A DNA stretch of 64,000 bases, from NCBI GenBank assembly GCA_025928335.1, contig JAICJQ010000002.1, positions 1 to 64,000 of the forward strand. Reading direction: 5' to 3'. The notes beneath the pieces are model-generated. The model had not been told where the DNA came from, ran no database searches, and was given only the letters and a program-made list of their open reading frames with translations. The translations under genes and the position numbers were made by a program. Positions 39,019-47,989 of this stretch are shown in pieces. Position 1 is the stretch's first letter; the number at the start of each line of letters is the position of its first letter. This DNA is from Gemmatimonadaceae bacterium (lineage in GTDB: Bacteria > Gemmatimonadota > Gemmatimonadetes > Gemmatimonadales > Gemmatimonadaceae).

Positions 39019-39597
39019 ATGTCTAACCGAGACGATCTCATTTCGCTACTCGCCGCGCGTTCGGCGAGACGGGGCATCTTCACGTTAGCGTCGGGCAGGC
39101 AATCAACGTTATACATCGACGCCCGCATGACCACAATGAGTCCGGAAGGCCTGACGCTGATTGGGCCGATAGGCCTGGCCGCGCTACGGGACGCCGGTTG
39201 GACTCCCGACTCGGTGGGCGGCCTCACACTCGGCGCGGACCCGATTGCGTACGCCTTGGCGTACGCCAGCGCCGCCACACGTCGGCCCGTGCGTGCCTTC
39301 ACCGTGCGGAAGGAGGCCAAGTCGCACGGTGCCGGCAAATTGATCGAGGGGCCGTTTCAGGCCGGTGACCGTGTGGTCGTAATCGAAGATACGGTTACGA
39401 CCGGCAACTCAGCGCGAACGGCCGTCGCGGCCGTTCGCGCCGCCGGCGGCGAGGTGATCGGCGTGTTGGCACTCGTCGACCGCGAAGAGGGCGGTCGCGA
39501 AGCGCTCGCCGCGGAGGGGCTCGCTGTCGTGGCGCTGGCCACGGCGAGCGAAATTGTCGGTTCGATGGAGGGGAAGGCCGGCGCGACCGCGCCCTAG
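39019..39597 (+). CDS. pyrE: Orotate phosphoribosyltransferase
   Basis: FTLASGRQSTLYIDARM, VVVIEDTVTTGNSA. Confidence 0.93.
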   Translation: MSNRDDLISLLAARSARRGIFTLASGRQSTLYIDARMTTMSPEGLTLIGPIGLAALRDAGWTPDSVGGLTLGADPIAYALAYASAATRRPVRAFTVRKEAKSHGAGKLIEGPFQAGDRVVVIEDTVTTGNSARTAVAAVRAAGGEVIGVLALVDREEGGREALAAEGLAVVALATASEIVGSMEGKAGATAP

Positions 39598-40484
39598 TGG
39601 ATCAGACTTCGCGCGTACGCCGCGCCCCACGATGGGCTCAGGGGACGGAGCTGTCGGAGCCGCTCGAGCTGTGGGAGAACGAGCGTGTGCCGGAAGTGCT
39701 GGAGCATTCCCTCACCGTCGTACTGTTCGCGGAATTGCATCGCGGTCAGCTTCATCAGCGTGCGAACGTGGCGCCCGAAGCTTTGCGGCGACGAGTAGTC
39801 GAGATGGTTTGCGACGTTCGCGACGGAGAATCCAGGATTCTCGAACAGACGCGCGGCGCGAATCAACCTGGCCATCGCGAGATACTGCTTCGGGGCCGGG
39901 ACTCGTGCGCGAAAGAAGCGACTCATGAGAGTGCTCGGCAGGACGTCCAGTTGCTCCGCCAGCGCCCGTACGGTCGAGATGTGGGGGGGACACATAAACA
40001 GCACTTCAAAAAAACGCCAGCAGTCTCGCGGAGCGGCCGATAAGTCGATCGCCAGCTGGCTGAGCGCTTGGCGTTGCATGTCGTCGCCGCCGAGTCCGAG
40101 AAGGTATTGACGCAGCTCGCGCCATCCGTCGGAATCGCGCACGTCGACGAGTCGCCGCACGCCCGTTGACCCGAGATTGAGCATCGCCTGCGGCGTTGAT
40201 CGGTCGACTTGGGTGAGCAGGGCGACCGTGGGAACGCGCGGAAATTCGCGAACGAGCGCGGCGACCCCTGCCCTTGAATGGTGGTCACAGCATGCGACAG
40301 ACACGACGACGGCACTGACGCGATTCTCCTTGATGTCCTGCACGACCTCCGCGACCGACGAGCGGTGAACCGCTTGGTAGGAGCCTTCGCCGGCGGCATC
40401 GACGCGAACTCGCTCGCTCGGCGTGAGCATGGTGGCGATCGGGAGGACTTGTCGCGACGCGGAGGACACAGAACGTGAAAGCAT
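39594..40484 (-). CDS. AraC-family-like regulator with N-terminal receiver-like region
   Basis: C-terminal ENPGFSVANVANHLDYSSPQSFGRHVRTLMKLTAMQFR, AraC HTH. Confidence 0.8.
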   Translation of the reverse strand: MLSRSVSSASRQVLPIATMLTPSERVRVDAAGEGSYQAVHRSSVAEVVQDIKENRVSAVVVSVACCDHHSRAGVAALVREFPRVPTVALLTQVDRSTPQAMLNLGSTGVRRLVDVRDSDGWRELRQYLLGLGGDDMQRQALSQLAIDLSAAPRDCWRFFEVLFMCPPHISTVRALAEQLDVLPSTLMSRFFRARVPAPKQYLAMARLIRAARLFENPGFSVANVANHLDYSSPQSFGRHVRTLMKLTAMQFREQYDGEGMLQHFRHTLVLPQLERLRQLRPLSPSWGAAYARSLIH

Positions 40485-40650
40485 GATTTCCCCTCATGCG
40501 TTAGGGTGGGTGGGTCGGTCGGTGGGAACACGGTGGGTAACGCCGAGTTTCTGCTTTCGCGCGCGCACATTAATCCGCTCGCATCAGGTGGACGTCATTT
40601 GCGAGTCTGCCTTCTGGTTGCGCGCGCGCTGGTTTGATTAAGTTTTTCGA

Positions 40651-41025
40651 GTGTCAACCGGATGGTCGCGGCTGGGTTGCTTGGCCAGCCGAGGAAAGTC
40701 CGGGCTCCATTGGGCGCGCTGCCAGGTAACGCCTGGGCGCCGGCGACGAAAGCCGCCTGCGACGGACAGTGCCACAGAAAAGACACCGCCGACGATCTTC
40801 GGATCGGGTAAGGGTGAAAAGGCGAGGTAAGAGCTCACCGTGCGCTCGGCAACGGGCGCAGCACGGTAAACCCCAGCGGGAGCAAGGCCAAATAGGCAGC
40901 GAGAGGGGCCCACCTCGACAAAGACGCTGCGGGTAGGCTGCTAGAGGGCGCAGGCGACTGCGCTCCGAGAGGAATGACCGTCGGGACGCTCGTCGTCTTA
41001 CAGAACCCGGCTTACAGGTTGGCAC
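40651..41025 (+). ncRNA. rnpB: RNase P RNA, bacterial class A
   Basis: P1 GTGTCAACC/GGTTGGCAC; GAGGAAAGTCCGGGCTCC; AGAGGAATGACCG; ACAGAACCCGGCTTACAG. Confidence 0.93.
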
Positions 41026-41026
41026 A

Positions 41027-41062
41027 GCGGCGCGCTTGCTTCGGCAGCGCGCCGCGTTTTTA
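41027..41062. terminator. rnpB terminator, overlapping the end of the convergent DUF4126 gene
   Basis: GCGGCGCGC-loop-GCGCGCCGC then TTTTT. Confidence 0.8.
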
Positions 41063-41731
41063 GTCGTCGTCGAATTCCCGGGCGCGAGTGACCCGCGTCG
41101 ACTCACGCTCCTCGGTGGTGCGCGGCGCCTGCATCAAACCGCGCGCCGGCATCCAGCGTCCGGTGAAGACCTGGCGCAAGGCGCGCCAGATGAGCCGAAC
41201 GGCGACGATCATTCCGGCGAGAACGGCTAAGGCGACGACCAGCGTTATGACGGGATGTTGCCAGATTGCGGTGGCGACGGCGGCAACCAGCGCGAGCTCC
41301 GCCGTATTGGCGATGCCGTTGGTGACCGGTTCGGGAGAGGCGTCGATCGCATACCGCAGACCGAGCTTCGTGGTGTGCGTCGTGACGGCGAGGCCGCCAC
41401 CGAGTAGCGCCGCGATGAGGACGACGAGGGGATCAGCGTGCCACGCCGTGGCCGCGGCGAGTGCCGCGGCGGCTGGCGGCCGAATGAAGCTGTGGAGTGT
41501 TTCCCAGGCCGCGGCGACTCCGGGAATGAGCGTCGCCACGAACTCGATGAGGTAGAGCGCGACGGCGACGGCGATCACGCCCATGTTGGCGAAGGCTTGT
41601 ACGGTGGTCGGGACGTCGTGAACCCAACCGAAGCGAACGGCGAACCCGGTGACGGCGACGGTCGCATACAGATTGAAGCCCGCTGCGTACGCAAGGCCGA
41701 GGGCCTGCATCAGCGTCACGAAGCCAATCAC
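41060..41731 (-). CDS. DUF4126 family membrane protein
   Basis: ALGLAYAAGFNLYATVAVTGFAVRFGW...HTTKLGLRYAIDASPEPVTNGIANTAE. Confidence 0.8.
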   Translation of the reverse strand: MIGFVTLMQALGLAYAAGFNLYATVAVTGFAVRFGWVHDVPTTVQAFANMGVIAVAVALYLIEFVATLIPGVAAAWETLHSFIRPPAAAALAAATAWHADPLVVLIAALLGGGLAVTTHTTKLGLRYAIDASPEPVTNGIANTAELALVAAVATAIWQHPVITLVVALAVLAGMIVAVRLIWRALRQVFTGRWMPARGLMQAPRTTEERESTRVTRAREFDDD

Positions 41732-41767
41732 CGGCGATCTCCCGCCCCCCAGGGGAGGCCGTGGATG

Positions 41768-42880
41768 CTAATCGAGCAGTCGCAGCGGCATCACAAGGCA
41801 GAGGTACGTGGCCGCGTCCGCCCAGCCTTCGGGCTCGACAGTTGCCGCGCGCTCGGGTGCCTTGAACGTGAGTCGCACCTCGTCGGTAGGAATGAAGCGC
41901 AGGATCTCGAGCAGGTAATTGGCATTGAAGCCGATGTCGAGCGGATCGCCCGAATAGCGGACGGCGAGCTCGTCGGCCGCTTCGCCCAAGTCTGGCGTCT
42001 GAACACTGAACTTGAGCATTCCGGCATTAAAGGACAATCGAATACGGTGCGTTTGATCCGACGCGATGATCGACATCCGTCGGAGGGCGCTGGTGAGGGC
42101 CTGGCGATCCGCGATGGCGACGCGATTGTTGTCGCGGGGGATGACCTGATCGTAGTTCGGGTACGGGCCCTCGATGAGTCGGGTGAACACCGCCGTGAAC
42201 GGTGACCGGAAACCGAGGTGGTTTTCCCCCTTGGCGATCTCGAGCTCTTCGTCTTCGGGAAAGAGACGACGGATTTGTTCGAGGGCCTTGGGAGGAACGA
42301 TCAGATCGGTAGCCGGAGCGCCGACTGATTTGATCGGGACCTCCATCTTGGCGAGCCGGTGGCCGTTGGTCGCGACCATGCGCATGATCTCGGGTTTGAG
42401 CTCCCACAGCACGCCGTTGAGAATGGGACGACTCTCTTCAGTCGAGACCGCGAAGGCGGTGTGCGAGATCAGCTTTTGGAGATCGCCAGATCGAATACGC
42501 CAGCTTTCGTTGAATCGGACGTTGGGGAAGGCCGGGAACTCATCGCGCGGGAGGCCGAGGATCTTGAAGTGGGTGCGCCCGCAATCGAGCGTGACACGCT
42601 GCTCGCCAGCCGCGGCAATCCGAACGGGCGCCGGAGGCAGCTCGCGGGCAATCTCGCTCAGCTTTTTTGCGGGGATCGTGATCGCGCCGGGAGATTCGAC
42701 GTCAGCGGTGACTTCGGTGGTGACGGCAATGTCGAGATCGGTGCCGGACAATTTGATGCCTTTGTCCGTGGCCTCGACCATGATGTTCGCGAGCACCGGC
42801 AAGGTCGTCTTCGCCGGAATGCTCGCGGTCACTGCGGCAAGACCTTCCTGCAACTTTTCCCGGGAGATCGTAAACCGCAT
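41768..42880 (-). CDS. dnaN: DNA polymerase III beta sliding clamp
   Basis: MRFTISREKLQEGLAAVTASIPAKTTLPVLANI...LVMPLRL; ATG at 42880. Confidence 0.95.
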   Translation of the reverse strand: MRFTISREKLQEGLAAVTASIPAKTTLPVLANIMVEATDKGIKLSGTDLDIAVTTEVTADVESPGAITIPAKKLSEIARELPPAPVRIAAAGEQRVTLDCGRTHFKILGLPRDEFPAFPNVRFNESWRIRSGDLQKLISHTAFAVSTEESRPILNGVLWELKPEIMRMVATNGHRLAKMEVPIKSVGAPATDLIVPPKALEQIRRLFPEDEELEIAKGENHLGFRSPFTAVFTRLIEGPYPNYDQVIPRDNNRVAIADRQALTSALRRMSIIASDQTHRIRLSFNAGMLKFSVQTPDLGEAADELAVRYSGDPLDIGFNANYLLEILRFIPTDEVRLTFKAPERAATVEPEGWADAATYLCLVMPLRLLD

Positions 42881-42959
42881 CAAAGCTCCTATGGTGTGCA
42901 AAAGCGCAGATGCCTTACTACGTCTTTCTAAAGAGCTTCAAACTAGTAGGAGTAGTAGA

Positions 42960-43110
42960 GCGCTGTTGGCCGCGTGGAAATCGCTGGAAGTTACATCGGA
43001 CCAAGCAGTTCGACTATAGCTCAACGTGTGGATCGCGTGTGGGGAACGCGAGTTGTCCGGATCGATGGGCGAAGAAGCTCAGCGAGACGTCGAAGAACTG
43101 TGGAAAGGGG
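42960..43110. promoter_or_regulatory. Candidate oriC region between dnaA and dnaN (tentative)
   Basis: Gene context plus degenerate DnaA-box-like words GTGTGGATC, GTGTGGGGA, CTGTGGAAA, TTGTCCGGA. Confidence 0.35.
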
Positions 43111-43122
43111 TGGGTATTCTGT

Positions 43123-44511
43123 TCAATTCCTCAAGCTTTCCAACGCGGATTGTAGCTTCCCCAATCGCTGTGCGAAGGATGGATCTTCTTTCGTCATCGC
43201 GCTCACGCGCTCGAGGCTATGAATGACTGTCGAGTGGTCTCGCCCGCCAAACGCGGCGCCGATTTCGACGAGCTGCATGGCGAGGAGTTCGCGCATCAGA
43301 TGCATCGCGACCTGACGCGGAATGGTGAGGTTCTTTGTTCGCGTCTTCGAACGCAGGCCTTCGGTGGTAACGCCCCATTCTTTGGCGACAGCCTGCTGAA
43401 TCGCCGCGGTATTGAGAGCGGGAACGTTGGCTGCGTCGCCGTCGGCGGGCTTCAACTTGTCCCGAAGCGCGTCGCGGGCGACGTCGACGGTGATCTCGCG
43501 ATGCTTGAGCGATGCGAACGCCAGGAGCTTGATGATCGATCCTTCCAGCTCTCGGACGCTCGACCGCACGTTCTCGGCGATAAAGCGAATCACCTCTTCG
43601 GGAATGGTGAGCTCGAGATGGTCGAGCTGCGCTTTCTGACGGAGGATCGCGATCCGGTGCTCGAGGTCGGGCAGCTCGATGTCAGCGACCATCCCCCACT
43701 GGAATCGCGATACGAGGCGAGCCTCGAGGCCGGGAATTTCGGACGGCGGGCGGTCACTCGTTAGCACGATCTGACGGCCGCCTTCGTAGAGGGCGTTGAA
43801 GGTGTGGAAGAACTCCTCCTGCATCGCCTCTTTGCCTTTGAGGAAATGCACGTCATCGACGAGGAGGAGGTCCGTTTCGCGAAAGCGACGACGGAAATCG
43901 GCCGTCGTTCTGTTTTGTATCGCAGCGACCAACTCGTTGGTGAATTGCTCGGTCCCGATGAAGGTGATGCGGGTATCCGGCTTCCGCAGGAGGATCTCAT
44001 GGGCAACGGCCTGCATGAGGTGCGTCTTGCCGAGTCCGGTATCACCATAGATGAAGAGCGGGTTGTAAACCTTCCCGGGGGCTTGGGCAACAGCATGGGC
44101 AGCGGCAGCCGCGAGCTCGTTCGACTTACCGATGATAAAGTGCCCGAACGTGTATCTGTCGCTTAATGGCGGCGAGTTACTGGCGCCATTCTGTCCCTGA
44201 TGGGCCGGTCTTTGTCGCGGCTGTGCGATGAAGAGGTCCATCTGCGACCGCGTTCTTCGCTCTTCCGTGACCTTGAAAACGACCGCTATGGGATGTCCGA
44301 GGGCGACGGGAGCCAAACTCGCCAAGAGCTCGGAGTGCTTCGACTCGTTCCAGTCGGCCGCAAACTGATCCGGAGCGCCAACATAGATGGTGTCTTCCGC
44401 CAGTGAGAGCGCCTCAGTCGGCTCGAGCCAAGTTTTGAACGTTTGCTCGGGGAGCTCCTGACGGGCTCGATCGAGCAAGCGGCTCCAAGCTTCGTGGGCG
44501 GTCAGCGTCAT
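43123..44511 (-). CDS. dnaA: Chromosomal replication initiator protein DnaA
   Basis: TFGHFIIGKSNELAAAAA, YGDTGLGKTHLMQA, LLVDDVHFLKGKE, FGGRDHSTVIHSLERV. Confidence 0.97.
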   Translation of the reverse strand: MTLTAHEAWSRLLDRARQELPEQTFKTWLEPTEALSLAEDTIYVGAPDQFAADWNESKHSELLASLAPVALGHPIAVVFKVTEERRTRSQMDLFIAQPRQRPAHQGQNGASNSPPLSDRYTFGHFIIGKSNELAAAAAHAVAQAPGKVYNPLFIYGDTGLGKTHLMQAVAHEILLRKPDTRITFIGTEQFTNELVAAIQNRTTADFRRRFRETDLLLVDDVHFLKGKEAMQEEFFHTFNALYEGGRQIVLTSDRPPSEIPGLEARLVSRFQWGMVADIELPDLEHRIAILRQKAQLDHLELTIPEEVIRFIAENVRSSVRELEGSIIKLLAFASLKHREITVDVARDALRDKLKPADGDAANVPALNTAAIQQAVAKEWGVTTEGLRSKTRTKNLTIPRQVAMHLMRELLAMQLVEIGAAFGGRDHSTVIHSLERVSAMTKEDPSFAQRLGKLQSALESLRN

Positions 44512-44668
44512 GTGTGACGGGCGGGTAAATCCGGGGCGGGGGGAGCGAAGCTAGAGATGCCGTGTGGAAAAAGCAATTGCGTGAGGTGGTTACTTTCCGG
44601 TGATCTTGATCTATCCGCTGATGTGAGATACGTTTACCGGTTCTCATGCCGTACAATTCGCACTGCTT

Positions 44669-45211
44669 TTGGAGTTATCATGGGTAAGCCGACGTATCGT
44701 CCCCGGAACAAGCGCCGGATCAAGACTCACGGGTTCCGCGCGCGCATGGAAACCAAGTGGGGACGCGAAACACTCAGCCGGCGCCGTAAGAAGGGACGCA
44801 AGCGTCTCACCGTCAAATTGCCAAGCAAGTACGCAGGCGCCTGACGGGGGGGGCGGTTTCGGCTTCTCGCGCCGGCAGCGATTGGCGCGAGGCTCTGACA
44901 TTCAGAATGTCATTCGAGAGGGGAGGCGGGTTCGGACGACGTACCTCGATGTCCGAGTGCTCGCTTCCCCTCTTCGTCATTCGCGGGTCGCGATTGTGGT
45001 TCCTCGATACAAGCACAGCGCCGTCCGACGCAATCGCGTGAAGCGGTGGCTTCGCGAGCTCGTGCGCATGGAATTGCTCCCCGCCCTCCGCGCGGCGGCG
45101 CCATGCGATGTCGCAATTCGTTCGCGTCCGAACGCATATGATGCACGACTCGACGATTTGCGCCGCGACATCATGCTGCTCGTTCGTCAGTCGCGGTCGG
45201 GAGCGTCTTAA
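44669..45211 (+). CDS. rnpA: RNase P protein component, possibly N-terminally extended through rpmH (start unresolved)
   Basis: Core [32 protein letters not shown]...[12 protein letters not shown]; frame open from TTG 44669; no ATG/GTG/TTG after the rpmH stop before the core. Confidence 0.85.
   Translation: MELSWVSRRIVPGTSAGSRLTGSARAWKPSGDAKHSAGAVRRDASVSPSNCQASTQAPDGGGGFGFSRRQRLARGSDIQNVIREGRRVRTTYLDVRVLASPLRHSRVAIVVPRYKHSAVRRNRVKRWLRELVRMELLPALRAAAPCDVAIRSRPNAYDARLDDLRRDIMLLVRQSRSGAS
44680..44844 (+). CDS. rpmH: 50S ribosomal protein L34
   Basis: [49 protein letters not shown] 5 nt upstream. Confidence 0.96.
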   Translation: MGKPTYRPRNKRRIKTHGFRARMETKWGRETLSRRRKKGRKRLTVKLPSKYAGA

Positions 45212-45421
45212 GTGCGCACGATTCTCATTCTGGCGGTGCGCGGGTATCAAGTCGCGCTCTCACCGCTGCTGCCCGCCTCATGCCGCTATTATCCAAGTTG
45301 TTCCGCGTACGCGATTGAGGCGATCGAGCGGCACGGAGCCCTCCGTGGCACATGGCTCGCCGCTCGCAGAATTGCCCGGTGTCACCCGTTTCGGCCGGGC
45401 GGGTACGATCCGGTTCCTTAG
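45212..45421 (+). CDS. yidD: Membrane protein insertion efficiency factor YidD
   Basis: [49 protein letters not shown]. Confidence 0.95.
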   Translation: MRTILILAVRGYQVALSPLLPASCRYYPSCSAYAIEAIERHGALRGTWLAARRIARCHPFRPGGYDPVP

Positions 45422-45444
45422 ATCACGGCAACTCGACCACCCGC

Positions 45445-47157
45445 ATGGATAAACGCACACTACTGGCGCTCGCCTTGATGGCGCTAGTCATCGTCGTCAC
45501 ACCTCGCTTGTTCTCGTCGAGGCGCCCGGCTGCATCGACGACGGATAGCACGACAGCGGTTTCCGGCGCGGCAACGGGAGCCGCGCCCGCCGCGAAGCCC
45601 GCCGAAACGAGGCCAGCTGCATCAACTGACAGCGCGGCGAAGCATCCGACGGTTCAACCGGCGCCGGCTCGACGCGACACGGCTCCACAAGACACCGTCG
45701 CGCTGACGACGCCAAGCGCCGAGTACTCGCTCGTGAATCCCGGCGCAGTTCCCGAAGCCGTTCACATCGCGTCGTACAAGAATCTTCGTCCCGGACATAC
45801 GACCGACTCGCCGGGCGTGACGATCACGGACGGATCGCGGCCGTTGCTCGGCTATCGCATTGCCGAAGGCGCAGACACGATCCGACTCGACACGGTGCGG
45901 TTTACCGTCGCGCAACAAGGATCGACCGTGATATTCACGTCGCCCGTCGCGACGATCTCGTACGGAACGACGACCGACGGATATCGGACGGCCGTGAAGG
46001 GAACGGTCGCGAACGCGAAGCCCGGCGCGACGCTGCTCATCGATCTTCCGAGCACGATACGATCGGTGGAGGCCGACACAGCCGATGACACGCGTCACTT
46101 GGCTTTCGGCTACAAGATCCCACTGCGCGACGTGTCGAGTGTGCCGTTCGCGAAGCTGGATCCGGGCTCCGTACGTCCGGACACCGGTTCGTTTCAGTGG
46201 GTGTCGGTGAGATCGAAATATTGGCTGGTAGCGCTGATGCAACCCGTCGGCAGCAAGCCGGCCGGAGTGTTTCGTGGCATCGTGATGCGCGGTGGGCCGA
46301 GGCTCGGCAAGATCGCGAACCTCGCCGATGCGACTACGTCGCTTCCGCTCTCAAACGGCGCGTTCGGCTTCGATCTCTACATCGGACCGCAGTCGTGGCA
46401 AGAGTTGCACGCCTTGGGAAACGATCTGGAGAACGTAAATCCGTACGCCGGATGGTTCCACGCAGTGGTGCAGCCATTCGCCACGATCGTAATGCGCGTG
46501 CTGCTTTGGATGCGGGCGACATTCCACGTGAATTACGGCTGGGTGCTCGTGCTGTTCGGCGTCGGAATTCGGCTCCTTCTCTGGCCTCTCAACCAGAAAG
46601 CGATGCGCACGAGCATTCAGATGCAGCGTCTGCAACCAGAGCTGACGGAGATTCAGAAGCGTTACAAGGACGACCCGGACAAGCAGCGCCAAGCGCTCGT
46701 GAAAGTGTACGCCGATCACGGGATGAGTCCTTTCAGCCCGATGCTCGGTTGCGTCCCGATGCTCTTACCGATGCCGGTGCTGTTCGCGCTCTACTTTGTT
46801 TTCCAAAACACGATCGAGTTCCGCGGCGTTTCGTTTCTTTGGCTGCCGGACATTTCGCTGCGGGATCCGCTCTACATCATTCCGATCGTGATGGGCGCGT
46901 CGATGTTCTTGTTGTCCTGGATCGGAATGCGGGCGTCACCGCCGAATCCTCAGGCGAAGGTGATGAGCTACATGATGCCGGCGATGTTCATGGTCATGTT
47001 CCTCAATTTCGCGTCCGGGCTGAATTTGTATTACGCCGCCCAGAACATCGCGGCGCTCCCACAACAGTGGGTGTTGACGCGCGAGCGCGTTCGAGCCGGG
47101 ATCGGAGGGTCGCAGACCGCGAGCACGAATCCCGCAACGCGCTCTCGAAGGACGTAG
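45445..47157 (+). CDS. yidC: Membrane protein insertase YidC
   Basis: MDKRTLLALALMALVIV; NYGWVLVLFGVGIRLLLWPLNQKAMRTSIQMQRLQPEL; ATG at 45445. Confidence 0.95.
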   Translation: MDKRTLLALALMALVIVVTPRLFSSRRPAASTTDSTTAVSGAATGAAPAAKPAETRPAASTDSAAKHPTVQPAPARRDTAPQDTVALTTPSAEYSLVNPGAVPEAVHIASYKNLRPGHTTDSPGVTITDGSRPLLGYRIAEGADTIRLDTVRFTVAQQGSTVIFTSPVATISYGTTTDGYRTAVKGTVANAKPGATLLIDLPSTIRSVEADTADDTRHLAFGYKIPLRDVSSVPFAKLDPGSVRPDTGSFQWVSVRSKYWLVALMQPVGSKPAGVFRGIVMRGGPRLGKIANLADATTSLPLSNGAFGFDLYIGPQSWQELHALGNDLENVNPYAGWFHAVVQPFATIVMRVLLWMRATFHVNYGWVLVLFGVGIRLLLWPLNQKAMRTSIQMQRLQPELTEIQKRYKDDPDKQRQALVKVYADHGMSPFSPMLGCVPMLLPMPVLFALYFVFQNTIEFRGVSFLWLPDISLRDPLYIIPIVMGASMFLLSWIGMRASPPNPQAKVMSYMMPAMFMVMFLNFASGLNLYYAAQNIAALPQQWVLTRERVRAGIGGSQTASTNPATRSRRT

Positions 47158-47194
47158 ATCGGCCGGCGCAGATTCTCCGGGGCCGGAGCGACGC

Positions 47195-47989
47195 ATGCGA
47201 GTCACGTACATCGGCCACGCCACACTGCTGCTCGAGCTCGACGGGGTTCGGATCCTCACGGATCCGAACTTCGAGCCGAAGCTTGGGCGTCTGTTGCCGC
47301 GGGTTTCGGCTCCGGGGATCGCGCTCGCCGATTTGCCGAAGCTCGACGCACTCTTGCTCACGCATGCCCACGCCGATCATCTGTCGTTCGACTCGCTCGA
47401 ACGCCTGCCGCGCGACGTCCCACTCATCGCCCCGCCGGCGGTCGCAAAATGGCTGCGTAGACTTGGGTTCGAGTCGGCACAGCCGCTCGCACCTGGAGAA
47501 TCGATGCGAGTGAGCGCGGTCGCTCTCCACGCGGCGGCGGCAACGCACAAGGGCAATCGTTATGGGTTCGACCGCTGGCGCAGCGCGGCGAACATGTATC
47601 TCCTCGACGGATCGACGACGACGTTCTTTGCCGGCGACACGGCGCTCGTCGAAGACACGCATCATCTGGTCGAGCGGACGCTGTGGACACGCGGCCGGGA
47701 ACTCGACCTCGCGCTGTTGCCGATCGGGTACGCGCCATGGTGGAAACCCGGCTTCCGCCGAGGACACCTGACACACGAAGACGCGCTCGAATTGTTCGAA
47801 CGGCTGCGCGCGTCCCTCTTCGTGCCATACCACTGGGGGACGTTCAGACATGTGACGGCGACGGCCTACGATGCAATCAACCGACTAAAGACCCGTCTCG
47901 CGTCGCACCACCTGAGCGACGCCGTAAGAATCCTCGAGCCAGGGGAAACGCTCGAACTCGCCGCGGGTGGGTCGCTCCCGGCGCACTAA
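47195..47989 (+). CDS. MBL-fold metal-dependent hydrolase (UlaG/NAPE-PLD-like)
   Basis: YIGHATLLLELDGVRILTDPNF, LLTHAHADHLS, FAGDTAL, PYHWGTF. Confidence 0.88.
   Translation: MRVTYIGHATLLLELDGVRILTDPNFEPKLGRLLPRVSAPGIALADLPKLDALLLTHAHADHLSFDSLERLPRDVPLIAPPAVAKWLRRLGFESAQPLAPGESMRVSAVALHAAAATHKGNRYGFDRWRSAANMYLLDGSTTTFFAGDTALVEDTHHLVERTLWTRGRELDLALLPIGYAPWWKPGFRRGHLTHEDALELFERLRASLFVPYHWGTFRHVTATAYDAINRLKTRLASHHLSDAVRILEPGETLELAAGGSLPAH

Noticed and set aside
46197-47513. 438-aa + strand ORF across yidC and the MBL gene
   Set aside because: Out-of-frame shadow of two well-supported genes; Arg/Asp-rich translation without domain
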